DNA from: Medicago truncatula
Lineage: Eukaryota > Streptophyta > Magnoliopsida > Fabales > Fabaceae
Direction of reading: 5' to 3'
Assembly (NCBI RefSeq): GCF_003473485.1
Contig: NC_053044.1
Location: 35,282,091-35,346,090, forward strand
Length of the DNA stretch: 64,000 nucleotides
Part shown: positions 21,468-32,549 of the stretch, in pieces
Layout: every line of letters begins with the position of its first letter
How positions within the stretch are numbered: the first letter of the stretch is position 1
Position numbers and translations under genes: made by a program
Notes under the pieces: generated by a model
Database searches by the model: none
The model's input: the letters and a program-made list of their open reading frames with translations, nothing else
What the model was told of the DNA's origin: nothing

Positions 21468-23021
21468 ATGGAAAACAAATTCCAAAACTCAACTTTACTT
21501 GAATTATCAGCAATAGATGATATTGAAGCTTTCAAAAGGGAAGTAGAAGAAAAGGGCTATGATGTAAATGAGGCAGGGTTTTGGTACTGTAGAAAAATAG
21601 GATCAAAGAAAATGTGTTATGAAAAGAGAACACCCCTTATGATTGCTTCTTTGTTTGGAAGCATTAGGGTGGTCAAATATATCATTGAAACAAACATGGT
21701 TAATGTGAACATGGCAATTGGTAGTGAAAATGTCACTGCATTACATTGTGCTGTTGCTGGTGGCTCTAAATCCAAATTTGAGATTGTTAAGCTCTTGCTT
21801 GATGCTGGTGCAGATGTTGATTTCCTTGATGAAGTAGTTAGGCAGAAACTTTCAGTGGCTAATTCAAAAGAATTAGTAGCTGAGAAGAAAGATTCAGGAT
21901 ATGCTATTGATACATCATTGCCTGATATAAACAATGGTGTTTTTGTAACAGATGAATTTAGAATGTATAGTTTCAAAGTAAAGACTTGTTCAAGGGGTTA
22001 CACTCATGATTGGACTGAGTGTCCATTTGTTCATCCAGGGGAGAATGCTAGGAGGAGAGATCCAAGGAAGTATCCTTATAGCTGTGTTCCGTGCCCCGAG
22101 TTTCGCAAAGGAACATGCCAGAAGAAAGATTCATGTGAGTATTCACATGGTATTTTTGAGTCTTTGCTTCATCCTTCACAATACAGAACAAGGCTTTGTA
22201 AAGATGAGATTAGGTGTACTAGGAAAGTGTGTTTCTTTGCACACAAACATGAAGAGTTGAGGCCTTTATATGCTTCTACTGGTTCAGCTATGCCTTCACA
22301 AGAATCATTACCAATTTCAAATGTTTCAACACCACCTATGTCTCCATTGGTGGCTGATTCATCTCCTAAGAATGGAAATTACATGTGGAAGAATAAAATC
22401 AATCTCACTCCACCTTCATTGCAGCTGAAAAATGCTTTGAGTGCAAGGGATTTGTATCAAGAAATGGACCTGTTACATGGTGTTTCAATGCAACCTTCAA
22501 CTCCTAGCCAATTTCAATCTATGAGTAGGCTTCAGCTGAACCAAAATAGGAACCATGTTCAAGCAAGTTATCCATTCAACAACATTGTTTCATCTCCTAT
22601 GAGAAAATCATCACCATTTGGATTTGATTCATCAGCTGCTATGGCTGCAGCAGTGATGAATTCAAGGTCTTCAGCCTTTGCGACACGAAGCCAAAGCTTT
22701 ATGGATCGCGGTGTGTCAAGACAATATATCGGTGCTTCCGAATCCAACAGTAGAATGAACTCTGGTCTCTCAGATTGGATTTCAAATGATTGGGATGAGC
22801 TGCATAAGTTGAAAAAATCTGCTTCTTTTGGATTTAGAAATAATATGGCTGCTGCTTCGCCCGTTGCACGGCCTCAACATGCCGAACCGGATGTCTCGTG
22901 GGTTCATTCGCTTGTTCAAGAGGTTTCCTCTGAGAATTCTGAGATATTTGGTGCTGAGAGGCTACATTATGATCTCTATAAACAGAAGTTATCACCATGG
23001 ACAGAGCAGATTGTAGCATAA
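21468..23021 (+). CDS. Ankyrin-repeat, RR-type tandem CCCH zinc-finger protein
   Basis: Intronless gene for 517 residues. The ATG at 21468 is the first in frame after the TATA box; the frame extends upstream without an ATG. Two ankyrin repeats span about 54-118 (KRTPLMIASLFGSIRVVKYI; VTALHCAVAGG). The arginine-rich region has C174-x5-H180-x4-C185-x3-H189, followed by finger 1 (C209-x7-C217-x5-C223-x3-H227) and finger 2 (C244-x5-C250-x4-C255-x3-H259). This is the exact plant RR-TZF spacing; the ankyrin subgroup includes Arabidopsis SZF1/SZF2. Such proteins shuttle between nucleus and P-bodies or stress granules, bind AU-rich RNA and act in salt, ABA and defence responses. The C-terminal half is Ser/Pro/Met-rich and ends with a conserved-looking SWVHSLVQE segment. 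It is shorter than the roughly 580-600 residues usual for the ankyrin subgroup. Family certain; target RNAs unknown. Confidence 0.95.
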   Translation: MENKFQNSTLLELSAIDDIEAFKREVEEKGYDVNEAGFWYCRKIGSKKMCYEKRTPLMIASLFGSIRVVKYIIETNMVNVNMAIGSENVTALHCAVAGGSKSKFEIVKLLLDAGADVDFLDEVVRQKLSVANSKELVAEKKDSGYAIDTSLPDINNGVFVTDEFRMYSFKVKTCSRGYTHDWTECPFVHPGENARRRDPRKYPYSCVPCPEFRKGTCQKKDSCEYSHGIFESLLHPSQYRTRLCKDEIRCTRKVCFFAHKHEELRPLYASTGSAMPSQESLPISNVSTPPMSPLVADSSPKNGNYMWKNKINLTPPSLQLKNALSARDLYQEMDLLHGVSMQPSTPSQFQSMSRLQLNQNRNHVQASYPFNNIVSSPMRKSSPFGFDSSAAMAAAVMNSRSSAFATRSQSFMDRGVSRQYIGASESNSRMNSGLSDWISNDWDELHKLKKSASFGFRNNMAAASPVARPQHAEPDVSWVHSLVQEVSSENSEIFGAERLHYDLYKQKLSPWTEQIVA

Positions 23022-23118
23022 AGTGCCTCTTGATTATTCTTACTAAAGTTTCATATTATGTATTTATTTATTTAATCAATTAATTGTAATGTTGTTAGCA
23101 TTTAAATTACATAAGAAT

Positions 23119-23898
23119 ATAGTTTTCCACACAATTCACTCGTCATTTCAAAGCTCCAATATAAACATAATAACAAAGTGTACTACTATTTTTTTTTAAG
23201 TACACTATCCTTCCAACACTAACTCGTTAAATATTAAGAGAATATCAAATATGATGATGATCAACATGATTGACTATTGACAATAGGAAGAGGAAGATGA
23301 AAGATATGACACTAAAATAAAAAAATATAATTTTGGAAAATTAAAAAATTATTAAACATGCTAAACAAAAGTTAACCGAAAAACATAATCCGGTTCAAAA
23401 TATAAAATTCAACATCATTGAAAGGAGAATTGTGTATGTTTTGAAAGACATGCGAGAGAGTTGTAATATCATAATCTTTGAAGGGAGGGGAAGTAATTTA
23501 CTTATAAAATAAAGTGCACAACGTCTCGTAATTTCTGGCTCAACTGGTAAAAATGTCGAAATTATTAGGTCTGATGTAATGACCGGGGTTCGAACTCCGA
23601 CACCTCCACTTTATGTGTGTGTTTATGATGGTTTTGTCATCTCTTCTATCTAAAAAAAAAAAGTGCACAACTGCACATGAGTGGGGTGTTAAAACTAAGG
23701 GTGCAAATATTATTACTTAAAACAACAATCATAATTTATGCTTTCTGATTCAAGATTATAGCAAAATGAGGTACGTAAACCATTAAATCGATTCTTATTA
23801 CCATCTAATTTATGCTTTCTGATTCAAGATTATAGTAAAATCGTTGTTAAATAATGTAATTGAAAATAATGTTTTTTTTTTCTTTTTCTGATTGATTG
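23119..23898 (+). pseudogene. Partial duplicate of the L10a gene 5' region (promoter, exon 1, part of intron 1)
   Basis: This segment aligns base for base, with few changes, to 39298-40199, which lies upstream of and at the start of the ribosomal protein L10a gene on the same strand. It retains the first exon ATGAG and its donor GTACGT (ATG at 23766-23768) and most of intron 1, then diverges just before the acceptor, so exon 2 onward is missing. The native 5'UTR and core promoter (39925-40059), including the site II and telo-box motifs, are replaced by a roughly 32-bp copy of intron sequence (TTATGCTTTCTGATTCAAG, which recurs at about 23811). It cannot make L10a. Confidence 0.9.
23511..23671 (+). 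mobile_element. tRNA-derived SINE (copy carried inside the duplication)
   Basis: AAAGTGCACAAC at 23511-23522 and 23660-23671 is the target duplication. The body has an A-box-like TGGCTCAACTGGTAAAA, a B box GGGGTTCGAACTCC (23585-23598) and an A-tail. The same insertion is present in the other copy at 39697-39860, so it entered before the segment was duplicated. Confidence 0.85.
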
Positions 23899-24635
23899 AA
23901 AAGAGTTGAAGAAATTTGGTGAAAGCAACATTCTGAATTTGTCCATTTGTATTTATTTCCCTTTTCCTAAAATTGTTAATTACCAACAATTGTAAAATTG
24001 TTTCAATTTAAATTAATCATATCACAAAGGTTGTTCAACTCAATCATTCCTCCTTGTTCTTCCTGCAGCTTTAATTCAACCATAACTGTCACAGGTAACA
24101 AACATGTCACAAGCAACCAAAATCAATTTTATTAAGTGGAAAGGAAAGGATTTACTTACCAACAATTGTTTTCGATGCTGCTGAATGCTGATTTCGGCCT
24201 TTTTGTAAAAAGTGGTGCTGCATTCACTATATTGGAAAAGCATATAGTTCACCTCTCTTACATATTTTTATTTAGCACGTTCCTAGTAGAAGTGGATACT
24301 ACTTCATCTTGCATACAAGCGGTTACTACAAGTCATACATAGGTTCTGGGTGATAGAATTGAGTTTGTTACATATAAATAAGCTAGTTCAAAGTTAATTA
24401 TAACTAGTGGTACAAACAATTTATACTTGAATTTCAATAACATTTGATATGCTATGAAGCACCGACACAAACACAGATATCAAATATGAAAAACAAACTA
24501 AAGCTGATAATTGTTTAAAAAAATGACATAAATAAATGTAATCACATATGTCGACGTCAAAAATACATATCAGACACCACCCAGGGATACACCTCCTCCT
24601 CCTCCTTCACCTTATTTTTCTTCCTATTCCTCTTA
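23899..24635. other. Gene-free spacer
   Basis: No recognisable frame or element. A 68-residue frame at 24136-24342 has no domain resemblance. Confidence 0.4.
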
Positions 24636-25268
24636 GAGCCTGTTTGGTTCAGTTTTTCACCACCAAGAAGTGATTCTATAACCCTCAAAAGTGAAAAGCT
24701 GAATTTTCAATGGTGTTTAGTTTGGCTTTTAAGAATTGATTCTATCCTCCAAAAGCAATTATCCATGAAGCTACAAATCCTAGCTTTTGGCTTTTGTAGA
24801 ATCAATTCTACATTAAACTATTATCAATTTCATAACTACCCTCTTAATTATCATCAATTTTTATCACCCTTTCTCCAACCATATTTGCTTTTTTCTACCT
24901 GAAACCTTAAATTCATTCACTCCACTGTCCACTTTTCTCTAGCTAGAACTCAACCACCCTTCACAAATTTAATCTAAAAATTTGTTGCAATTAGGTTATA
25001 TAACAACACCACCTCCTACTAGCAAATATTGTGCTCAAGAGAACAACAAAAAGGAAAAATTCTGCTCAAAAGATAACAACAACAACAACAAGGTAATTTA
25101 GCATTTTTGAGTGATTTTACTTTGATTTGCTTACTTGTTTGTATTAAATTTAACTTTTTTTCTTTGCTGCAATGCTTATAAAATTTGTTTGGTTGCATAA
25201 TATAACAATTCTCCCAGAATCAATTCTGTCAAAATCAATTCTATCTAAAGCTAAACCAAACACACACT
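24636..25268. mobile_element. MITE-like inverted-repeat element
   Basis: The left end GAGCCTGTTTGGTTCAG and right end AAAGCTAAACCAAACACAC are inverted, and the arms share repeated AATTGATTCTA / TAGAATCAATT motifs. A short (AAC)n run lies inside at about 25076-25091. No convincing target duplication. Confidence 0.5.
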
Positions 25269-25433
25269 TGCTCTTTTTCTTCCTCTCCTTATTCTTCTCT
25301 TTCTCCCTTTCTTCTTCCTTATCATCCTCCTCATTCCTCTTCTTTTTCTTCCTCTTCTTCCTTCTCTTTCTGGTTCCGCTTCCCCCTTCTCCTTCCTCGT
25401 TTCCTTCTCCTTCTTCTCGTTCCTTTGTTTTTT
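25269..25433. repeat. Long pyrimidine-rich tract
   Basis: About 165 bases almost wholly C and T on the plus strand, built of TTCCTC, TTCTT and TCCTT units. Open frames on both strands (25172-25444, 25251-25487) are by-products of this composition and not genes. Confidence 0.8.
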
Positions 25434-25724
25434 TATTTGTTTAAATAAATAAATTTCTAAAACATTCTTAGGAAATCCAAAAAACAATCACCAAACATAT
25501 AGATATGAATGTTGTTCCTAAAAATATTATTCCTGAAAATATCATTAAAAGAATGTAATTTCTTACCTTAAAACAAACACGCTTAAGTTATAATTCTCTT
25601 GTTAACCACAAGAACAATAGTATACATAGGTTGTGGTTCAAACCATGAATTCCTAAATCCTTCCACTTATATAAATCCAACAACTATACTATCCGGCAAA
25701 ATGAGACCATGTAACACTCACTAC

Positions 25725-26217
25725 CACTCTGTTTGGTATGAGAGAATTACAGCAGAGAGAGATATTGAAGAGAGAAAGAGGAGAAATATGGTATTTCTCT
25801 TGTTTGGCAAAGGCAAGAAAGAGGGAGGAGAGATAAGTTTTGCGTGGGATCCACGTGTTTTTTGTTCGCCCCTATAAACGAAGAAAGAAGAAAGAGGAGA
25901 GAAATATACATTTACTCCCTTTGCCTTTTATACCCTTCAATTTAAAACACAACACACCTTTTTTTTTTTGTATTTTTATGCAGTTTTTTTTCTCATTACT
26001 TTGTTCTTATTCTTAATAGGCTTATGTAAAAAATTATTTCAAGGACATTCTTGTACTTTTAAAATTTAATCACACTTCTCTCTCTTCTATTTCTTTTCTC
26101 TTTATTTTAACCAAACAATACTTTAAATCTATTCTATTTTTCATCTTTTTCTCTCTTCTCATACTCTCTCTCACCTATTTCTATCTTCTCAATTTCTTCT
26201 TTCAACCAAACACACCC
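25725..26217. mobile_element. Possible inverted-repeat MITE
   Basis: CTCTGTTTGGTATGAGAGAA on the left and TTCTTTCAACCAAACACACC on the right are roughly inverted, with GAGAGAAAGAGG and CTCTCTTCTCATACTC arms. Composition bias makes the pairing partly trivial. Confidence 0.4.
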
Positions 26218-26378
26218 TACATTCTTATGTCCCAACGCTTTATCCACTTTTTTGAAGCTGCAAAGCTAAGCTTTTGCAATGAAGTAGTTTTTCACGGTGA
26301 TTCCGGTCGAGCCGCAGAATCAAACATGCTATAAATAAAAAATAACCTTAATATGTATTTTATCATAATTAAAATTTC

Positions 26379-26426
26379 ATGGAATAATCTGCAATTCCTT
26401 AAAAAAAAAATGTAATAATCTGCAAT
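26379..26426 (+). repeat. Micro-insertion, 17-bp direct repeats
   Basis: ATGGAATAATCTGCAAT (26379-26395) and ATGTAATAATCTGCAAT (26410-26426), one mismatch, flank 14 nt: TCCTT followed by an A-run. Confidence 0.55.
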
Positions 26427-26718
26427 AACACTAAAATAGAAAATGTAATTAAAATTTAACAAACCCGAATTGCACTTACCTTTAATTGTTTGATTTAAAC
26501 AATTTTGTATGCAAATGACAAAATGCAGATGAATTGAGACATAATCTGAATTGTAGGTAAAATTCAAAGGAACATATTTATATGTCAAAAAAAAAAAAAC
26601 AGATCTAAACAAATTAGACCAAGTTCTGTCGTGGAACAGAGTTAGAGTCGATTGAGGTTGAGACGGGCTTTGCGACGAAAGTGGACTCTGTAGTGGCGAG
26701 CTATTCCAAAGTTTCACT

Positions 26719-29323
26719 ATGTTTTCAGGTTTCTCTTCTTACCAATTTCATTTTACTCTTCGTGCATGCTTTCTTTACCTGAAAGTAGTGCACCCCACTT
26801 GTTTGATGAATTTCATAGCTGACATCATTTTGTTATATTTACTATTATTTCAAAAATAACATTTTTATAGTTGAATCAATTTATCAAGAATTGAGAGAAA
26901 TTATGTAGTGCTTGCTCTGCTGTTTTCTTGTTTCCTCATTATGCACTTGCTATTAGCTATGAAGCACTGATAATAATTTGAGAAAATGATAGAATGGAAT
27001 GTAATGACATGTGTTTGTATTGAACACTGACTCGTGTCGATAACGAAATAGCCTTCGATCAGAAATGCCGGTGTTGTATAGATAATCAATTTGTTTGTTC
27101 TGTCAGTTTGAGTAATGAGAAACCCTGAGTAATTGTTTATTGTGCTTCTGAATTGTAAACTGGGAATTAGTTTATTTCTTGTGATTTACTTAGATCTGAT
27201 AGTGATACTACTTAACTTTGTCTCAAAGCTAGATCTGGAACAACTATTGCTTTTATCATGACTATGCTACCATATTTTCTTTCGAGGAAAATGAAATAGC
27301 CTGCAGTTGGCCTTCTTTTATCTGCATAAGCCCCAGCCAAATCACAATACGCACCTATTTTCTTCACACCCTTGAGTTTCACTTTCAGCTCCTTGATATT
27401 GGCTTTGGGTTAAGAGGCAAGGAATGTTCCTAGCTCCTGCCGAATTTGATATGCATGATCACACCTTACCATGGAAACAGTGAGAGGTTCTGGCATTGAA
27501 ACAAACCATGATACCAGAAGTTGATCTTGCTGATCCCATCCCAGCTGAGCTACACGAAACTAAGATTGCCAATTTGCCATTGAGTTTATGCTTTATACAT
27601 ATAATTATGAGGAACTGCATTTTCACTTGACGAAGAAGGTTGTAGCCTCTTATTGTAAGCTAATGCTTGATTTCCATGCTAAGAAATTGGCTTCACCGAA
27701 TTTGAACAAGAATGAGCTTAAGGAACGCATAGCTTCAGCCTCTATTGAAGGTCCAAAGCTCTAACACCATAAAGATATCCTAATCAAGAGAAGAAGAGAG
27801 AATTTGCGGTAAGCCAATGTGCTTGGTAAACATTACAGATCTGAGTGAGATATATATACAGTGAACTCATTTCTAACTAATTCTTCTAGCTGAAAGCTAA
27901 CCGACTACTAAATGCATTAACTAATCTCTTTACATATCCACAATTCATGTAGCTACTTAGCATTTTTAGGTTATTATTATTGGTGACCATGAATTTTTAA
28001 GTGCTTCAATTTTCCATGTACATTATTGTTCTTGTGACCTTGCAAGTTATGTTTTCTTTTTGTACAGGTTCAACAACTGGGAGTTACTTGGAACTTAGAG
28101 CCACAAACTTCCACAAAAGACCGATTCCAGGTAGTCTAGTCTTTATTTACTGAGTATATGTCTCAATTTTCCGGAAATCTAAGTAGCACTTATTCCTCAT
28201 GTAGGTTTAGTTTCTTGTTTTTGCTTGTATTGTTTGAAAGCATCATATTCATGGATCTACGTCATAAATCGTAAATGAGCCACTATTTAAATGAAAGCCT
28301 AATGAAGGGATGAGAGGAAATAAGCATCAAATTTCGAAGTACCAGGTTCTATCTGAAACATTTAAATATAATTTCTGTAGGTTTGAGAGGAAATAAGCTT
28401 CAATTTTCTAGCATAAGATTCGGTCCAAAGTATGAAGTTTCCTGCAAACTTACTGAGTTGGCAAACGTTTCATGTTCATCAAAGGAACCTGAAAAGATTA
28501 AGCCTTTGGTTAAGATGTGTGGCATTACATCAGCTAAAGATGCTGCTATGGCGGCCGAAGCTGGAGCAAACTTTATTGGAATGATCGTGTGGCCAAACTC
28601 AAAACGTTCTGTTTCACTTTCTGTTGCAAAGGAGATATCAAAAGTTGCAAGAGATTATGGAGCAGAGCCTGTTGGAGTATTTGTGGATGATGATGCAGAA
28701 ACAATATTAAGAGCTTCTGATGCATCAAATCTTGAGTTTGTGCAGGTACATTTTTACCCGATTTTTATGTATGTTCAACGACAGTTAAATGCTTGGTGAC
28801 ATTCAAATCTTGAGTTTGGACAATGCAGCTTCATGGATCTGGTTCGCGGGCAGCTTTCCCATCTTTGATTCAGGAAAGTCGTGTAATATATGTTCTCCAT
28901 GCAAATGCTGATGGGAGCCTTTTAAACACAATTCCTGATGAAGAGTGTCCTCTAGTTGATTGGGTTCTGGTAGATAGTGCAAAGGGTGGCAGGTAAAGAC
29001 ACAGGTCTTGTTGTAAAAGCTTAATTGTTAATTGCTTGTCAAACAATCTGTTTTTTCAGCATAATAATGTTTTAGAACTCATGAGAGGTCTTTGCAGTGG
29101 GGAAGCATTTGATTGGGCCCAGTTTAAATTACCAAAAATTAGAAGCAAATATGGCTGGCTCTTGGCAGGAGGGGTCAATCCTGAGAATGTTGGTGAGGCT
29201 TTGTCTAGTCTCAAACCTGGAGGAGTGGATGTGAGTAGCGGCATATGTGCATCAGATGGCATTCAGAAGGATCAATCAAGAATAGCTTCCTTCATGGATG
29301 CAGTACATTCTGTTCAGTACTGA
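26719..29323 (+). CDS. PAI: Phosphoribosylanthranilate isomerase, plastid
   Basis: Coding exons 26719-26728, 28068-28130, 28381-28745, 28829-28992 and 29098-29323, all GT-AG, join into 275 residues, the length of Arabidopsis PAI1. The enzyme converts N-(5-phosphoribosyl)anthranilate to the carboxyphenylamino-deoxyribulose phosphate in tryptophan synthesis. Residues 1 to about 60 are Ser/Thr/Arg-rich with few acids, as in a plastid transit peptide. The TIM-barrel part begins KMCGIT, with the catalytic Cys71; the general acid Asp195 is in [10 protein letters not shown]. The C-terminus has [12 protein letters not shown] and GVDVSSGIC, the phosphate-binding loops. The first coding exon supplies only ATG TTT TCA G; its start is supported by frame and by lying just before a donor, but the exon 1 to 2 join is the least certain. 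Intron 1 (1339 nt) carries Copia-like debris. Confidence 0.92.
27250..27800 (-). mobile_element. Copia-type retrotransposon remnant in PAI intron 1
   Basis: The minus strand around 27290-27375 reads [20 protein letters not shown] and then PTAGYF, resembling the Copia RNase H segment with its DADWAG..RRSTSGY pattern. Surrounding sequence has more coding-like composition than the rest of the intron but is broken by stops. The boundaries are not visible. Confidence 0.5.
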
Positions 29324-30644
29324 GTTGCCTTAAATTATTGTGAACCTCAAGAAAGGTGATTTTGTAATTTCGAAATATATCCATTTTGTTTTCAAGTCCA
29401 TTTGTATTCCCAAAGTTCTTTCTTCTTTAGACTGCTTTTTAGGCATGAGAATATTGTAATGCTGGCTGATATATCATATATGGACACATACTTCATTTAC
29501 AAATATGAATAAAAGAATTTGATGCTGATATAGTGATACTGATATGATTGAACACTGGTGCAATAAAAATAGGACCTACTTTAGTGTTTGTTTTCCTTTC
29601 CTTCTGTACCAAAACAAAAAGACATCAAACACAGGTTTGAAAATTAGAAATGAGTCAAGCTTTGATTCCTTGTTTATATTTATGTTCAATAAGATTGAGT
29701 GGTCACTTTTATGGTTGGAAATTCATTTTCATTTTTCAGATCAGTCGTGTTTTGTTTTTATAACACTGAAGTTGTCAATATAGCTTCTTCGGTGTATAGT
29801 TCAGTTTTGAGTATACATCACAATGTTGATCAGATGGTTAAAAGAGAGTAAAAGAGTAACTTGTTTGGATCCCTGCAGTTTTCACTCAGTGTAGTAGCTG
29901 CAGGGATGTTGGATCTAACTTCTAAGATAGAGAAACTTGTGACAATGAAGGTGAGGGGAAAGATTTTTGGAGAATCTGACTTTGATGCTTTTATCAGTTT
30001 GCCTTTGAAATTAAAAAGAGCTCCTTATGGGTATGCTTTAATGTATAGATTATGTCTTGAAGCTTGCCATTTTCTTTAACTTTATCTTGTATATGTACCT
30101 TGACTTGGAAAAAAAAGAGATGTCCCCACCATCAAACTAACACCCAATGGAAGTGAAGTTGGAAACTATAATAATAAAACAGAAGCTGGTGTACTGAATA
30201 CACTTAAAAAACCACAAGCTATACCTTAGCTTTTACTTTTCTCCAACAAAAAGATACTAATAATTTGATCTTTGCTTTGCTAAAGCGTTCAATTACCGAT
30301 CAATTAATTAGCCTTAAGAATTTTGATTTAGGTTTGTCCCATTTTATGCCAAACACAACTAGTTGAATGACTGAAGATTGATAGTTCAATGGTTTGAAAA
30401 GATGCTTCATCTATAAACCTTAAAATGGTGAACATTAAACTTGTATGGTTACACCAAGTCACCAACTGAAAGATGAAATATCCACAATCGTAATAAGTGG
30501 GTGAGATTGAGCAAATGGACCCAACTGATTTCTCCCCTAATCAGGGTTTCTTCATGGCATCTGCCCTTAAAAAGGAGTGGGAGACCTAATAATAATTTGT
30601 CAAGTAACCTAATGGCCAAAGTTCACACATATTAAATTTGGAGA
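29324..30644. other. PAI 3' flank and spacer
   Basis: The PAI 3'UTR probably ends by about 29520, where several AATAAA-like signals occur (ATGAATAAAAG at about 29505). A frame at 29861-30079 has coding-like composition but matches no family I know, and no partner exon was found. Confidence 0.4.
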
Positions 30645-31002
30645 AAAGAGGTGTCCGCGGTTTGAACTCCGGCTTCTGCATATACTCCCTCCGTCCCTTA
30701 ATGTAGGTACCTATTTTTCACATTTCTTAAGAAAAGTTATCGGTGTAATTAATGTGTCTGTTTTATGTGTTAATATTACGAAATTGTCCTTTGTTTGTAT
30801 GTGTATTAAATTTGACTTTTCATATTTCAAGACAATATAGTAGTATTAATTAGGGGTATGTTTAGGAAAAAAATAATAAATGCATCTAGTAATTTGAAAA
30901 TTGGGTTATATTTAGGGACAAAAATAAAATCAAATAGGTGCTTAGATATAGGGATAGAGGGAGTATTATGCAATGTTCTTAACAACTGAGTTAAGCGGAC
31001 AA
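30645..31002 (-). mobile_element. tRNA-like SINE fragment split by a Stowaway MITE
   Basis: The plus strand has GCGGTTTGAACTCCGGCTTC and CTGCATA before the MITE, and TTATGCAATGTTCTTAACAA and CTGAGTTAAG after it. With the MITE and one TA removed the halves join as a tRNA-like unit on the minus strand, with A box CTTAACTCAGTTGTTAAG and B box GGAGTTCAAACC. No A-tail found. Confidence 0.65.
30683..30965. mobile_element. Stowaway-type MITE
   Basis: CTCCCTCCGTCCCTTAA (from 30685) and TAGGGATAGAGGGAG (to 30963) are the classic Stowaway (Tc1/mariner) inverted termini, flanked on both sides by TA. 279 bp, no coding capacity. A left-truncated relative lies at 37560-37740. Confidence 0.9.
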
Positions 31003-32549
31003 TAATTTCAATTGTTACCGCATATTAGGTGAACAACAATTTGCATTCATGCACAAAAAGGTGGAAATGGGAAGGAAATCAGCTAAGGCTCGATTATTTT
31101 ATAGGGCAAATATCTAAGAGTGGATAGATTCACAATCCCTTCATTTTAATATATTAACTAACAGAGAATTAACAAAGATTTTCTTTTAAAAGTGGTTAAT
31201 TTTAAAACACCATCTTTGGACAAAGCTATTAGTAATCCTTAATCATATTAGTACTTTACTCCACTTTTTTAGTTGAAAATAGTACTTTGCTCTACTTAGA
31301 AGAAATGTATGGTCTTACACTCAATAAATCATGTTAGATGGCAAATGGTATTCACTTGTTATTTGAATAGTGTACATACCATTTTTGTACAAATAAATCT
31401 TTTTAGGAAAATTGAATTAAAAACTGAAGGCCAAATATCTTAACAACACATTAATCATTGAACATTTCTCTTTAGGTAGTTTGGAATATTAAAAATTCCG
31501 AGCCATAATTATATACAACTTTGTTGTTCAGTTGATAATTAAGCAAGGACTTTCCAATACAATACGTGATATGAGCATCAACTTAACTTTGTTAAAAAAA
31601 AATTGGAACTATATATTACCTATGCTTGCTAACTTTGTCAAAACTACATCTTAGGTATTCACCAAGAAAAATAACTACCTCTTGAGGTGGATTCTTATAC
31701 AATAGTATAAACTTTTAATCCATAAATTTTATATTGAATATTGACCAAATTTTAGGTGGGGAGGGGACTTAATGACCCAATGAAATACTCCCCCTCCACT
31801 AAGTAGCTGATTCCCTCTCCACTCAACTACAAAAAAGAAGAAAATTCTCTCACCACCATCCATCAATAATCAATAATAAAAAAACATTCCAATATAACTT
31901 TTCACACTCTCGAATATCACTTGAGATATACATATCCGGAAAAAATAAGAAGCTTATATTTTCTAGAATTTCATAAGTATGTGATTTTTCACAAATTTTG
32001 GATGCAACCTGAAACTGAAAGACAAGAACTTTGTGTCTACCAAAGAGTCTAAAACTCCACAACATCATGCACCCTTTCAACTCACTCTGACTAAGACCAA
32101 CACTAAACTGAAGACTTTGAGATCACTCCTTGCATCGCTTTCACGTATTGTCTGAAAAAGATAGACTTAGATATTGCAAATGGATTATAGGAATTAAAAA
32201 ATATATAGACCAATAAGTTGGTAATGTGAAGAACACAACTCTCCTTCACCAACACTATTTTCTGTCATATTAGTTTCTTCAAAGACAGCCTCATTTCACC
32301 AAACCTCAACTAAACAAAAGTAGCCTAATACTAAGTTTAACTTATCTAAAAAAAATAATTAAAAAAAATACAAAATAGATAATCTTTGTTTCTTCCATCT
32401 TATTTTTGTTCATCTCTTTCTCTATATTTTCTACCCCTCCTTTCACATACTCAAACAAAGACCTTCTTTTATTCATTCTTTCTCTCTTGTTCTCTCCCAT
32501 ACAGTTTCTTTGCTGCAAGAAAAATATTTTCTACTCGGAAACTGTGACA
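31003..32549. other. Gene-free spacer and TBL promoter
   Basis: No protein-like frame. The last 150 bases are CT-rich, as expected for the 5' leader of the gene starting at 32550. One micro-insertion at 31249-31296. Confidence 0.45.
31249..31296 (-). repeat. Micro-insertion, 17-bp imperfect direct repeats
   Basis: TAGTACTTTACTCCACT (31249-31265) and TAGTACTTTGCTCTACT (31280-31296), two mismatches, flank 14 nt that on the minus strand end in an A-run. Confidence 0.4.

Noticed and set aside
23766..23770. Second functional L10a gene start
   Set aside because: Exon 1 is copied but exon 2 and everything downstream are absent, and the promoter motifs are lost.
25172..25487. Serine/phenylalanine-rich and Lys/Arg/Glu-rich frames
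   Set aside because: Both are translations of the two strands of a polypyrimidine tract.
26292..26717. 141-residue minus-strand frame upstream of PAI
   Set aside because: Antisense to the PAI leader, low complexity, no motif, and not linked to any other exon.
29861..30079. Possible exon of an unknown gene (72 residues)
   Set aside because: Coding-like composition but no family recognised and no flanking exon; could be a gene relic.
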